From contig CALXYM010000018.1 of NCBI GenBank assembly GCA_944392965.1, positions 1 through 41,589 on the forward strand: DNA of 41,589 nt, read 5' to 3'. This DNA comes from an uncultured Spirochaetaceae bacterium. Its GTDB lineage: Bacteria > Spirochaetota > Spirochaetia > Sphaerochaetales > Sphaerochaetaceae. Shown piece by piece: positions 8,869-17,331 of this stretch. Under the pieces are notes generated by a model. It was not told the origin of the DNA. It worked only from the letters and a program-made list of their open reading frames with translations, and did no database searches. The first letter of the stretch is position 1; each line of letters opens with the position of its first letter. Position numbers and translations under genes: made by a program.

Positions 8869-8909
8869 TAGTGTCAAGAAGTGGTGGCATTTCCCATAAA
8901 GTGGTGAAC
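8851..8909 (+). promoter_or_regulatory. MraZ operator: GTG-type boxes in 10-bp register
   Basis: GTG or TGGG cores occur at 8851 (TGGG), 8871 (GTGT), 8881 (GTGG) and 8901 (AAAGTGG with the preceding AAA). They share one 10-bp helical phase, and an inverted TTCCCA lies at 8891. MraZ of other bacteria binds TGGG or AAAGTG(T/G) repeats spaced 10 bp, upstream of its own operon. Position, sequence and phase all agree with autoregulation. Confidence 0.6.
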
Positions 8910-8911
8910 TT

Positions 8912-9364
8912 ATGAAGATGATTACGGGGATTTATAGTACTAACGTTGACGATAAGGGTAGGATTCTACTTCCATCTCGTATGCGTCAGGCTCTACAGTC
9001 CCAAGAGCTGGTAGTACTTCCTGGTCTTGATGAGAACCATTTGATGCTTATGACTCCTTCCTACTTCGAAGATCGGTTTTCCCAGGCTGTGCTTTCCTCT
9101 GATACTGCAATGTTCGACAGCGGAAAGCGCAGTCTAATTAGAAGACTCATCTCTCCTGCCGTCTATATCGATCAGGACGCGTCGGGAAGGATCAACATAC
9201 CACAGAATCTAAGAGAAAAATATTCGATCCTGACCAAAAGTGAGGTCACTTTGGTAGGAACGGGTTTTGCAATAGAAATCTGGAACTCCGAAATCTACAA
9301 TAAGGCAATGGATGAAGAGAGCGAGAGCCTTTCCAGTTTGGCTGATAGGCTGAGGAGTACATGA
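8912..9364 (+). CDS. mraZ: Transcriptional regulator MraZ
   Basis: MraZ is a double AbrB-like DNA-binding protein that controls the division and cell wall operon it heads. The protein has 150 residues. It carries two copies of the characteristic DxxGR motif, DDKGRILLPSRMR near the N-terminus and DASGRINIPQNLR near residue 90. The length is normal. A second ATG two codons downstream is a possible alternative start. The gene follows the box array at 8851-8909 and its stop overlaps the rsmH start (ATGATGG), which marks a coupled operon. Confidence 0.95.
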   Translation: MKMITGIYSTNVDDKGRILLPSRMRQALQSQELVVLPGLDENHLMLMTPSYFEDRFSQAVLSSDTAMFDSGKRSLIRRLISPAVYIDQDASGRINIPQNLREKYSILTKSEVTLVGTGFAIEIWNSEIYNKAMDEESESLSSLADRLRST

Positions 9365-10254
9365 TGGAGATACTACACTATCCTGTACTTCATGACAGCG
9401 TACTGGAATATCTTGCACTGAGTACGGATGAAGATGCTGTAATGATCGACTGCACGACGGGGGAGGGCGGACATAGCAACCTTTTCCTCTCCCGCTTTCC
9501 CCGTCTGTGCGTCATCGGCATAGACCGTGACGAGGAGATTCAGAAGAAGGCGATAGAGAGGCTTTCTGTCTATCCTGGGAGATTCAAAGCCGTGAATGCA
9601 TGGTTTGATGATTATCTCAGGAGTGCTGAGAGTGAAAGTGCCGACAGGATTCTTTTCGATCTGGGAATTTCAATTTTCCACTATGAGGAGAGTCAGAGGG
9701 GCTTCTCATTCCGAAAGGATGAACCTTTGGACATGAGACTTGATAAGAATGCCTCCCTCTCTGCTGCCGATATCGTGAACAGCTATAGTGAGGAGGAGCT
9801 TGCCTCCATCATTTACCGCTATGGTGAGGAACGATATTCCAGGCGTATTGCAAGAGCCTTTGTCGAGCATAGGGAGAAAAGCCCGATCAGAACGAGTAAG
9901 GAAGCGGAGGACATCATCTTCCACGCGGTTCCAAAGGAATACCGTTACGGAAGGATAAGTCCTGCTACAAGAACGTTCCAGGCTTTGAGAATAGAGGTCA
10001 ACAAGGAGCTTGACAGGATTAAACCTTCGCTTCTTGAGGCCATAAGGGTACTTAAACGTGGTGGAAGAATAGGTGTTATAACCTTTCACAGCCTTGAGGA
10101 TAGGATCGTAAAGTGGACGTTCAAGGATGAGGCGGAAAAGGAGAATCCTGAAATAAGGATCATCACGAAGAAACCTGTTGTTCCCAGCGAAGCAGAGGAG
10201 AGAGTGAACGCGCCTTCCAGAAGCGCGAAACTTAGAGTGGTGGAAAAGCTATGA
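9361..10254 (+). CDS. rsmH: 16S rRNA (cytosine1402-N4)-methyltransferase
   Basis: RsmH (MraW) methylates N4 of C1402 in 16S rRNA using S-adenosylmethionine. The 297-residue protein has the SAM-binding motif MIDCTTGEGGHS (about 28-39), the IDRD segment, FDLGIS, and the conserved blocks RGFSFRKDEPLDMRLD, RTFQALRIEVNKEL and ITFHSLEDRIVK. It overlaps mraZ and the FtsL-like gene by 4 nt each (ATGA junctions), so translation is coupled. Confidence 0.97.
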   Translation: MMEILHYPVLHDSVLEYLALSTDEDAVMIDCTTGEGGHSNLFLSRFPRLCVIGIDRDEEIQKKAIERLSVYPGRFKAVNAWFDDYLRSAESESADRILFDLGISIFHYEESQRGFSFRKDEPLDMRLDKNASLSAADIVNSYSEEELASIIYRYGEERYSRRIARAFVEHREKSPIRTSKEAEDIIFHAVPKEYRYGRISPATRTFQALRIEVNKELDRIKPSLLEAIRVLKRGGRIGVITFHSLEDRIVKWTFKDEAEKENPEIRIITKKPVVPSEAEERVNAPSRSAKLRVVEKL

Positions 10255-10529
10255 GAGAGAGCACATTTAGATTCAGTATAAAGGAGAAGGCAATTGTAAT
10301 ACTTGCTTTCTTTTTCATCTTCATTTCTCTTTTCGTTCCTCTCTGGCAGATTGGAGTCAATCACAGTCTGGAGATGAAGATTAGAAATGATAAGGAGGCT
10401 CTTGCGGAACTCAGCGCTGAGGAGCGGCGTATCCGCACGAGCATGGCAGAGAGCGAGGCCGAGATGGAGAACAGGGTGGTCCTGTCTTCCGTTAACGAGC
10501 TTTCAATGCGGCTCTCAACGATAAATTAG
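10251..10529 (+). CDS. ftsL: FtsL-like division protein
   Basis: This 92-residue bitopic membrane protein has one transmembrane helix at about residues 15-34 and a short coiled-coil-prone region rich in E, A and L. That layout matches FtsL, a scaffold of the FtsQLB complex. Sequence conservation in FtsL is poor, so the call rests on architecture and on the position directly after rsmH, where ftsL normally lies. ftsI and murE would usually follow, but the next gene here is ftsW. Confidence 0.75.
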   Translation: MRESTFRFSIKEKAIVILAFFFIFISLFVPLWQIGVNHSLEMKIRNDKEALAELSAEERRIRTSMAESEAEMENRVVLSSVNELSMRLSTIN

Positions 10530-10545
10530 ATTTTATCGAGCAAGT

Positions 10546-10566
10546 TGCCCAGATTCCTGGGCATTT
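10546..10566 (+). terminator. Hairpin between ftsL and ftsW, weak terminator
   Basis: The perfect stem TGCCCAG / CTGGGCA (10546-10552 and 10557-10563) with an ATTC loop is followed by TTT only. It could attenuate read-through from the mraZ promoter just before the ftsW -10 element. Confidence 0.5.
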
Positions 10567-10567
10567 A

Positions 10568-10582
10568 TGTTATATTACAGGT
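10568..10582 (+). promoter_or_regulatory. Extended -10 promoter of ftsW, predicted leaderless
   Basis: TGTTATATT (10568-10576) ends exactly 6 nt before ATG 10583, so the expected +1 is the start codon. No usable Shine-Dalgarno site is present. The hairpin at 10546-10563 lies immediately upstream. Confidence 0.6.
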
Positions 10583-11755
10583 ATGAGAGAAGATTACGGA
10601 AAGGATTATGATGATTTCACATTGACGGATTATTCTGACAAGGAGCTTTCAGGATCCCTGAGCCCCTTCACTTTCCTTTGCGTCGTAGCGGTTCTCACTC
10701 TCTTTGGTCTGATCATGGCATACAGTGCAAGCTATGATGCAGCTATCAGGGAAGGCCTGTCCCATTATCACTATCTTCTGGAGATGGTCACATATGGTTT
10801 TTTTGCGATAATAACGGGGACCGTCCTCTTTTTCATGCCACGTGCGAAGATTGAGAAGATATTCTATTTCACACTCCCTTTGTCCTTTCTCCTTCTTCTG
10901 ATAAACGTCATCAATGTCTATTTTGAAAACTCGGTTCAGATCCTTTCAGGATTTCCTGATCTGAATGGTTCTGATGCTCTGATTTTTTCCTCCGTCCTCC
11001 TTGTCGCATACCTCATGCCCCGTATGAGGGAGAAGGAGATGAGGGGTTATGTTTATCTTGCATTCTTCATCATGAGCCTTGTGGTAACATTCTTTATGAT
11101 GACTGCTGTCAGCTTCTGCTATGCCATCCTTTTCTTCCTGACGATGGCAGTTGCCCTTCATGCGTCAAAAGTGGAGAGGAAATACATCGTATTCTATATA
11201 CTTTTCAATGTAACTTTAATGGTTTTCCTCCTTCTGAGTTCTTCGGATTATCTTGGTTCATTCTTCTCCCGTCTCATGCCTTACTATTGGGAGAGTGAGG
11301 ATGCGCTGAACGCGTCCAACTGTCTTTCCGCTGTTGCCGAAGGGGGGATATTCGGTAAGGGAATAGGGTCATCGTATTACAAGCTGGGGCTTATTGATGG
11401 AATCGAGGATGAGTATATTTTTGCAGCCATCGCAGAGGAGATAGGTTTCCTCGGCGTTCTCATGATTCTTTTGTTCTTTCTCCTGTTTTTGTTTCTTGGA
11501 ATAAGGTGTGCTCATAGAAGCAGGAATACTGGAGATGACTATATAAATGTCGTAAGCCTATCTTTTTCCTTCATGATAGTTTTCAAGACGGTTTTGAGCA
11601 TGCTTTCCGCCGTCTCGATAATTCCCTCAGCAGGGATATCTATGCCATTTTTCAGCGCTGATGGATTCAGTTATTTCTTAACGATAATAGAATGTGCAAT
11701 GCTCTATCGTTTCATGCACATAACAGGAAGGGGGTATGAGAAAGTCCGTGATTAG
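10583..11755 (+). CDS. ftsW: FtsW/RodA/SpoVE-family (SEDS) division protein
   Basis: SEDS proteins polymerise glycan strands from lipid II and work with a partner transpeptidase. The 390-residue protein has about nine or ten membrane helices. The family segment at residues ~255-290 reads FGKGIGSSYYKLGL, then EDEYIFAAIAEEIGFLGVL, which matches the SEDS pattern of a catalytic-loop acidic residue followed by the IAEELG helix. It overlaps the next gene by 20 nt. In most bacteria ftsI and mur genes lie between ftsL and ftsW. Here there is only a 53-nt gap. FtsW is favoured over RodA by its place before ftsQ-ftsA-ftsZ. Confidence 0.9.
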   Translation: MREDYGKDYDDFTLTDYSDKELSGSLSPFTFLCVVAVLTLFGLIMAYSASYDAAIREGLSHYHYLLEMVTYGFFAIITGTVLFFMPRAKIEKIFYFTLPLSFLLLLINVINVYFENSVQILSGFPDLNGSDALIFSSVLLVAYLMPRMREKEMRGYVYLAFFIMSLVVTFFMMTAVSFCYAILFFLTMAVALHASKVERKYIVFYILFNVTLMVFLLLSSSDYLGSFFSRLMPYYWESEDALNASNCLSAVAEGGIFGKGIGSSYYKLGLIDGIEDEYIFAAIAEEIGFLGVLMILLFFLLFLFLGIRCAHRSRNTGDDYINVVSLSFSFMIVFKTVLSMLSAVSIIPSAGISMPFFSADGFSYFLTIIECAMLYRFMHITGRGYEKVRD

Positions 11756-12455
11756 CCTGTCGATATTACTTGCTCTTCCCCTCGTATTTTATAGCCTTTC
11801 CTTTATTGATGTGTTCAAAGTAAGGAGGCTTGGATTTGACCCTTTCTCCTCATCCATTGCGAGCATAGAGAGATTTACGAATATGGCGTGGGGTGCGAAT
11901 ATTCTCTCTCCCCGTTTCCGTTCATTAAAACGGAACATTGAAGCTCTGGGGTATGTGAGGAATGTTGACCTCATATCCTCTTCATTTCTGGAATACGATG
12001 TTGTTATCGAATATGAGGATGGACTCGTTCTTACAGATGGAGATCTCTTCTTCTTTTATTCGGAAAGAGGGATCTTTCAGCTTGATTCAAGGGATGTATA
12101 TCCACTCTTATCGAGATATATTCCTTTTCTTATGACTCCTGAGATGTTGAACTATCTAGTGAATTTTCCGATTGATAGAGAGCATTCATCTTTGCTAGCA
12201 TTGTTGATGGATATTTCACGAGGAAATGGGTATAATGAAAACTTAATTGGAAGGGCTGAATATTCACCCTCCTCAGGAAATGGTTTCGGAGAGCTCAGAC
12301 TCTATTCAAGGGATGGAGATTTCATCCTCATTGTCAGTGGTGCTGTCGACCTTTCCTTTTTATCTTCTTCCCTATCTGAGATAGGAGGACATGATTTCGA
12401 TATTCCAGTGGTATTCGAAATTAGGAATAATACTTTGATTAGGCGGTTGAGTTAA
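11736..12455 (+). CDS. ftsQ: FtsQ/DivIB-like division protein
   Basis: This 239-residue protein has an N-terminal membrane helix (about residues 5-24), then a short strand FKVRRLGF that resembles the start of a POTRA domain, and an extracytoplasmic region of mixed alpha/beta character. Sequence similarity to FtsQ is not obvious to me. The call relies on topology, size and position between ftsW and ftsA, which is the normal place of ftsQ. The start ATG 11736 has a strong GGAAGGGGG site and lies within the ftsW end. Confidence 0.62.
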   Translation: MRKSVISLSILLALPLVFYSLSFIDVFKVRRLGFDPFSSSIASIERFTNMAWGANILSPRFRSLKRNIEALGYVRNVDLISSSFLEYDVVIEYEDGLVLTDGDLFFFYSERGIFQLDSRDVYPLLSRYIPFLMTPEMLNYLVNFPIDREHSSLLALLMDISRGNGYNENLIGRAEYSPSSGNGFGELRLYSRDGDFILIVSGAVDLSFLSSSLSEIGGHDFDIPVVFEIRNNTLIRRLS

Positions 12456-12456
12456 G

Positions 12457-13692
12457 GTGGCTACGGATAAGACGTTGTTAGGACTAGACATAGGTACAAG
12501 TTCAATCAGGGCTGTGATCGCATCTGTCAACAGGGATGGACAGTTGATGATTGAGGCTATTGCAGAGCGTCCGGGAGAAGGCGTCAAGGCCGGCAGTATC
12601 GTCAACATAGAGCAGACGTTGAAAGCCATCAACAGCGTAATCAGTGACGCAGAGCTCCAGAGTGGAACGGAAGTCTCCTCTGCAATTCTGGGAATAGGAG
12701 GAGATCATATAGAAGGGATCTCTAGTAACGGGGCTGTTGGAATTACAAGTAAGGATCAGGAGATAAAGAGTGATGATATCCGCAAGTCGATTGAGATCGC
12801 GCGTGCACGCGACATTCCACAGGATGCGGAGATCCTGCATACGCTCGTACAGGATTTCCAGGTCGATTCCCGTTCTGGAATAAAGGATCCGATAGACATG
12901 CTCGGACATCGACTTGAGACGAGAGTTCTTCTTGTCCTCGGTTCCTCTTCCATCTGTCAGAACCAGAGAAAGTGCGTTCAGAAAGCAGGCCTTCAGGTCC
13001 AGCGTATGGTACTCCAACCTCTTGCAGACAGCGAGGTCGTCCTCACTAATGAGGAGAAGGAGATGGGGGCTATCGTAATAAACATCGGTGCAGGAACCAC
13101 GAACATGATCTGTTATCTGCAGGGATCTCCCGTGTATGTCGGCGGCATCGGCTTTGGAGGAGACAATGTCACGGGAGACATAGCATATATGTTACAGCTT
13201 CCTCGTGTGGCTGCAGAGTCGATAAAAATTACGGATGGTTCCTGTCATACTCCGAGTGTCAATCCAGATGAGATGATAATCACTCCTGCGGTTGGAGGAA
13301 AGCCTAGTTTCCGCTTTCCAAAAAGGGAGCTTGCAAAGGTGATAGAGCCGAGGATGGCAGAGATATTCTCTCTTTTACAAGGAGAGCTTGAAAAACACGA
13401 CATCAGTGGCTCTTTCGGTGCGGGTATCGTTCTCGTTGGAGGGGGAAGCCTTTTAAGTGGAGCTACTGAGCTTGCTGCGGAGATATTCCGTCTTCCTGCA
13501 CGTCTTGGTTTTCCTCAGGCGATTAATGGACTGGACAGACAGTATATCGATCCTAAATATTCTACGGTCTTGGGACTGGTGAAGATAGAAGCTAAAAGAT
13601 ATAGGGACAGCGGAGGCCATAATTCCGCAAGAGGTAAGGACAAGGGGGGATTCTCCTCTAAAATGAAAGGACTTTTCTCAAAGCTGTTTTAG
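12457..13692 (+). CDS. ftsA: Cell division protein FtsA
   Basis: FtsA is an actin-like ATPase that tethers FtsZ to the membrane. The 411-residue protein starts with the phosphate-1 motif [16 protein letters not shown] (8-23). It has the inserted 1C domain, the second phosphate loop [11 protein letters not shown], and the adenosine motif [12 protein letters not shown]. It ends with the amphipathic membrane-targeting helix [12 protein letters not shown]. The start is GTG 12457, one base after the ftsQ stop, with AGGCGG upstream. Confidence 0.97.
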   Translation: MATDKTLLGLDIGTSSIRAVIASVNRDGQLMIEAIAERPGEGVKAGSIVNIEQTLKAINSVISDAELQSGTEVSSAILGIGGDHIEGISSNGAVGITSKDQEIKSDDIRKSIEIARARDIPQDAEILHTLVQDFQVDSRSGIKDPIDMLGHRLETRVLLVLGSSSICQNQRKCVQKAGLQVQRMVLQPLADSEVVLTNEEKEMGAIVINIGAGTTNMICYLQGSPVYVGGIGFGGDNVTGDIAYMLQLPRVAAESIKITDGSCHTPSVNPDEMIITPAVGGKPSFRFPKRELAKVIEPRMAEIFSLLQGELEKHDISGSFGAGIVLVGGGSLLSGATELAAEIFRLPARLGFPQAINGLDRQYIDPKYSTVLGLVKIEAKRYRDSGGHNSARGKDKGGFSSKMKGLFSKLF

Positions 13693-13703
13693 GAGTGTTG
13701 GAT

Positions 13704-14996
13704 ATGAGTTTTGATATTTTTGACATCGAGGATACTACTACAGGCGAGCAGGCCGCTCCTACAATCATCAAGGTCGTCGGGGTCGGTGGAGGTGGCGGTA
13801 ATGCCATAAACCGCATGATCGCGGCAGGACTAAAGAAAGTACAGTTCATCGCACTCAACACCGATGTTCAGGCTCTTCAGCGCTCTAATGCTCAGACGAG
13901 GATCGCAATCGGTAAGGAGCTTACCGGAGGTCTTGGAGCCGGTGGCCAGCCCGAAGTGGGAGAGAAGGCCGCCATTGAGAGCAAGGATGAGATAAGAGAA
14001 GCTCTTGAAAACGCTGATATGGTTTTCATCACCGCAGGAATGGGTGGAGGAACGGGAACAGGTGCGGCGGCGGTCGTTGCAGAGGTTGCACGTAATTGCG
14101 GGGCTCTTACTGTGGCTGTCGTCACTCTTCCTTTCGCGTTTGAGGGAAAGAAGAAGCTCGCTCTTGCTCAGCAGGGTATAGAGAGGCTGAGAAAGCAGGT
14201 TGATACGCTGATCCTCATTCCTAATCAGCACCTGCTTAACATCGTGGATAATAACACTCCCATAAAGCAGGCCTTCATAATGGCAGACAGTGCTCTCTTA
14301 CAGTCTGTACAGGGAATTTCTGATCTCATCACTGAGCCGGGAGAGATAAACATCGACTTTGCAGATGTGAAGACGGTTATGAAGGGCAAGGGGGATGCTC
14401 TTATTGGCCTGGGATATGCCGAGGGTGCTAACAGGGCCATTGAGGCAGCCCGCTGTGCTGTGAGCAATCCTCTTTTGGAGAATGCTTCCATTGAAGGCGC
14501 GAAGAGCGTCCTCGTAAATCTTGCAGGAGGAGATAACCTTACCATCCAGGAATATCAGGATGTCGTTGAGGTCATTACGGAAAACTGTGCAGAGGATGTT
14601 CTTGTCATTGCAGGTCAGTCTTACAATCCCGCACTTGGAGACAGAATCCGTGTGACCGTCGTCGCCACCGGTTTTGAAAAGAGACCTGAGGCATCCACCC
14701 TTGAGAGGGAGGCTGAGACTTATCGTAACCGCTTTGCAGAAAGAAGCAGGGAGGAGAGCATAAGAGAGGCTCAGGAGAAGGAGAGAGAACGAGAGAAGGA
14801 AGCAGAAAGGGAAAGAGAGCGTGAGAGAGAACGGGAGAAGGAGAAGCATGACAGTCTCAACGCCGATCCATCCACGATCACAGTCAACAGATGGCAGGAT
14901 CTTCAGAAACAGCTTGGAAAGAGAAGTGGAAATCCCAATGACTACTCGATACCCGCCATACTGCGTTATTCCCGTGACGAAGATGACAAGAATTAA
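13704..14996 (+). CDS. ftsZ: Cell division GTPase FtsZ
   Basis: FtsZ polymerises into the Z ring. The 430-residue protein has [13 protein letters not shown] near the N-terminus, the tubulin signature GGGTGTGAA, and the synergy-loop region with [15 protein letters not shown]. The globular domain is followed by a linker extremely rich in Glu and Arg (about residues 335-380). The conserved tail [14 protein letters not shown] binds FtsA. I chose ATG 13704 because AGGAG (13691-13695) lies 8 nt upstream. GTG 13695 overlaps that site. Confidence 0.97.
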   Translation: MSFDIFDIEDTTTGEQAAPTIIKVVGVGGGGGNAINRMIAAGLKKVQFIALNTDVQALQRSNAQTRIAIGKELTGGLGAGGQPEVGEKAAIESKDEIREALENADMVFITAGMGGGTGTGAAAVVAEVARNCGALTVAVVTLPFAFEGKKKLALAQQGIERLRKQVDTLILIPNQHLLNIVDNNTPIKQAFIMADSALLQSVQGISDLITEPGEINIDFADVKTVMKGKGDALIGLGYAEGANRAIEAARCAVSNPLLENASIEGAKSVLVNLAGGDNLTIQEYQDVVEVITENCAEDVLVIAGQSYNPALGDRIRVTVVATGFEKRPEASTLEREAETYRNRFAERSREESIREAQEKEREREKEAEREREREREREKEKHDSLNADPSTITVNRWQDLQKQLGKRSGNPNDYSIPAILRYSRDEDDKN

Positions 14997-15921
14997 TGAA
15001 GTTGACAGAGAGATAATCAGGATGTATGCCGATTATCTCCTGTTTGAAAAAAGAGTAAGTATGAAGACCAAGGATGCCTATTCAGCGGAGGCATCCATTT
15101 TATTATCCCATCTTGAGAAGAATAATATAGATCTTGCTAATGTGACATTTGAGCAGCTTGTAGGCTTTATGGATGAACGGAGGAAGGATTCATCTCTGGA
15201 CGAGAGGACTCTTAACAAGATACTCTCTGCTCTCCGTTCTTTTTTCTCATACATAGTGAAGGAGGGATACAGGAAGGATAATCCGGCTCTTCTGCTGACA
15301 CGGCCTAGGATGCGTGAATATCTTCCAAAAACGTTAAGCAGGGAGGATGTTGAGGAGATCCTTCTTTCATTCAGGGGAGATGAGGATGAGCTGATGATAA
15401 GGGATTATGCTCTTTTTGAGCTTATATACTCATCTGGAATGAGGATAAGTGAGGCTATAAGCCTTGAACTTTCCTCCTATTCACGAGAGAAGAGTTTCAT
15501 CCGTGTCGTAGGAAAGAGAAATAAGGAGCGTATCGTTTTTATCGGCAAGGTCGCGAACAACGCCCTCACTTACTATATAGATAATGTGAGGGGAAAACTT
15601 GCCATGCGTTCGAAGAAACACTCTGAAGCCCTTTTCCTTGGCCGTACGGGAGAACCCCTTACACGACAGGCCGTGCATAAGCGTTTTCATGAACACGTCA
15701 CATCACTGGGGCTAGAAGCGACCGTTCATAGTCTTCGTCACAGCTTTGCAACCCACATGCTTCAAAACGGTGCGGATATCAGAAGTCTTAAGGAAATGCT
15801 GGGGCACAGTGATATCAAAACCACCCAGGTCTATACCCATCTTGACACTAAGGAACTTCTAAACGCATTTGACAGCTTCTCCTCGATTCCAGTCCTTGAT
15901 GGAGGAGATGAGGATGAGTGA
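14983..15921 (+). CDS. xerD: XerC/XerD-family tyrosine recombinase (first copy)
   Basis: This 312-residue protein is a site-specific recombinase of the Xer type, which resolves chromosome dimers at dif. It has an N-terminal SAM-like core-binding domain (about 10-100) and a catalytic domain. The visible catalytic residues are Arg in SSGMRISEA, His and Arg in [11 protein letters not shown], the His of LGHSDIKTT, and the nucleophile Tyr in TTQVYTHLD. The start ATG 14983 overlaps the ftsZ end by 14 nt. A second Xer gene lies at 17319. Which copy is XerC or XerD cannot be decided by eye. I assign XerD here because the other copy has the codV/xerC-hslVU context. Confidence 0.85.
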   Translation: MTRINEVDREIIRMYADYLLFEKRVSMKTKDAYSAEASILLSHLEKNNIDLANVTFEQLVGFMDERRKDSSLDERTLNKILSALRSFFSYIVKEGYRKDNPALLLTRPRMREYLPKTLSREDVEEILLSFRGDEDELMIRDYALFELIYSSGMRISEAISLELSSYSREKSFIRVVGKRNKERIVFIGKVANNALTYYIDNVRGKLAMRSKKHSEALFLGRTGEPLTRQAVHKRFHEHVTSLGLEATVHSLRHSFATHMLQNGADIRSLKEMLGHSDIKTTQVYTHLDTKELLNAFDSFSSIPVLDGGDEDE

Positions 15922-16648
15922 TGTCCTGCTTTTCTTTTTCATCTTTCTCGCCGGTTTCATCGATTCGATCGCAGGGGGTGGGGGACTTATCAGCCTTAGT
16001 GCATATTATGCTTATGGTCTTCCTCCTTTGGAAGCTCTGAGTAATAACAAGTTCAGCTCTACCTCAGGAACTGTTTTCAGCGTGCTGAACTATGCGAGGA
16101 ACAGAAGCATTATTTTCAAGACAGCCGGAGCAGGAGCTGTTGCTGCGATAATAGGTTCATTCATCGGTAGTTATCTTGCGCTCCTTTTCTCCGATTATTA
16201 TTTCCGTATATTCCTTCTTGTGATGATTCCTTTTGTTACTCTTCTCACTCTGAAAAAGAGGAAAGAGGGGAGATGCCGGCGCTTTTCACATACAAAGGAG
16301 ATGATCCTGACTTTCTCTTTTTCCCTTGTGATAGGAATGTATGATGGATTCTTCGGCCCCGGCACGGGGATGTTTCTGACCCTTGCGTTTTCTTTCATCG
16401 GATTCAGCATGCTTGAGAGTGCTGCAAATTCAAAACTCATAAATCTTTCAAGCAATGTCGTCGCTTTAACGGTGTTTCTCTTAAATGGGAGTGTTGATAT
16501 TTCACTCGGCATTCCTTGTGCTGTCTTTTCAATCATCGGAAATCTTCTCGGTTCCTCAATAGCGATAAGATTCAATTCCCGTATCATAAGACCGATGCTC
16601 ATAGTAGTACTTGTACTTTTATATCTTGAAGTACTTAACGTTTTTTAG
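15914..16648 (+). CDS. TauE/SafE-family membrane permease
   Basis: This 244-residue integral membrane protein has about seven or eight helices and the TauE/SafE pattern. The N-terminal helix carries FIDSIAGGGGLISLSAYY, followed by LPPLEALSNNKFSS, and a repeat in the second half reads YDGFFGPGTGMFLTLAF then ESAANSKLINLSSNVV. Family members move sulfite, sulfoacetate or other small organic anions, and the substrate here is unknown. The start ATG 15914 has GGAGGAG upstream and overlaps the xer stop by 8 nt. Its place between two recombinase genes seems to be operon packing rather than a functional link. Confidence 0.85.
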   Translation: MSDVLLFFFIFLAGFIDSIAGGGGLISLSAYYAYGLPPLEALSNNKFSSTSGTVFSVLNYARNRSIIFKTAGAGAVAAIIGSFIGSYLALLFSDYYFRIFLLVMIPFVTLLTLKKRKEGRCRRFSHTKEMILTFSFSLVIGMYDGFFGPGTGMFLTLAFSFIGFSMLESAANSKLINLSSNVVALTVFLLNGSVDISLGIPCAVFSIIGNLLGSSIAIRFNSRIIRPMLIVVLVLLYLEVLNVF

Positions 16649-16668
16649 ACTTTTTTCATTATATATAT

Positions 16669-17331
16669 GTGGAGAAAAGAAAAGGAAGTTATAAGGGGCT
16701 TGACTATTACTATTATGGATCGAGCTTGGAAGAGAAGCGGAGGAATATCATATTCTATTTTGGATCTAGAATTGATTTAAGGTATTATCCATCTGTGATA
16801 AAGAGTGCGGTGGAGGCGGTAAGTCATGGCTATGATATCATTACAAACGGAAGATATCGGGCACGCAGAGCCCTGAGTATTCCCATACTCTCATATTCAG
16901 GACGTCTTTTCGTCGTTCTCTCTCCGTCATTGGACAGTTTCTCATATACAAGTCAGGAGAAGCTTGTTCTTCTGACGGGAGGAGGTTTCATAAGTTTCTC
17001 AGATGATGAGGAGGATGGGATGGATCTTTTTCTTACCAGTTCAGAGAAATTGCTTACCCTCTCTGATAAGATCATTTTCATAGGAAAGACCGTTCCCCGT
17101 CTTGCCTCCCTCGCACTTGACAGGGGGATGGATGTCGCCGTGCTTAGGGATTTCCTATATGAGAGGGAGACGAGGGAACTTGCCTTGGAAGGGGCTGCCG
17201 TCATAGATACATTCTCCTCCTGGCTGGAATGGCCTGAGCATATCGCATATGAGGAGGTAAAGGAGGATAAGCGCTATCTTAGGCTGATGAGCTATCAGGA
17301 TTGTGCTATAATTAAGGCATGCAGGAAATAG
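16669..17331 (+). CDS. Degenerate DprA/Smf-like Rossmann protein
   Basis: This 220-residue protein resembles the Rossmann core of DprA (Smf), which loads RecA on single-stranded DNA in transformation. It has NIIFYFGSRIDLRYYPSVIKS-type residues at the G-S/T-R position, SHGYDIITNGRYRARRALSI where DprA has SGLARGID, and LSDKIIFIGKTVPRLASLALDRG where DprA has its LVVEA...S.TA..AL.QGR segment. The nucleic-acid-binding glycine/arginine motifs are largely lost and the usual HTH tail is absent. dprA commonly lies next to topA and xerC, which supports homology. The start is GTG 16669 with no Shine-Dalgarno site. TATATATA just upstream may be promoter sequence. Function is uncertain. Confidence 0.6.
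   Translation: MEKRKGSYKGLDYYYYGSSLEEKRRNIIFYFGSRIDLRYYPSVIKSAVEAVSHGYDIITNGRYRARRALSIPILSYSGRLFVVLSPSLDSFSYTSQEKLVLLTGGGFISFSDDEEDGMDLFLTSSEKLLTLSDKIIFIGKTVPRLASLALDRGMDVAVLRDFLYERETRELALEGAAVIDTFSSWLEWPEHIAYEEVKEDKRYLRLMSYQDCAIIKACRK
17304..17318 (+). promoter_or_regulatory. Extended -10 promoter of the second xer gene, predicted leaderless
   Basis: TGCTATAAT (17304-17312) is a consensus extended -10 inside the end of the DprA-like gene. It ends exactly 6 nt before ATG 17319. AAGG is only 1 nt from ATG and cannot serve as a Shine-Dalgarno site. Confidence 0.65.

Noticed and set aside
14298-14849. 183-residue frame antisense to ftsZ
   Set aside because: It is a mirror of the ftsZ codon pattern, including the ERE linker. 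No start signal or family motif is present.
16657-16668. Possible seventh leaderless start before the DprA-like GTG codon
   Set aside because: TATATATA lies upstream, but the hexamer in the exact register is CATTAT and the start codon is GTG, so the geometry does not match the other six.
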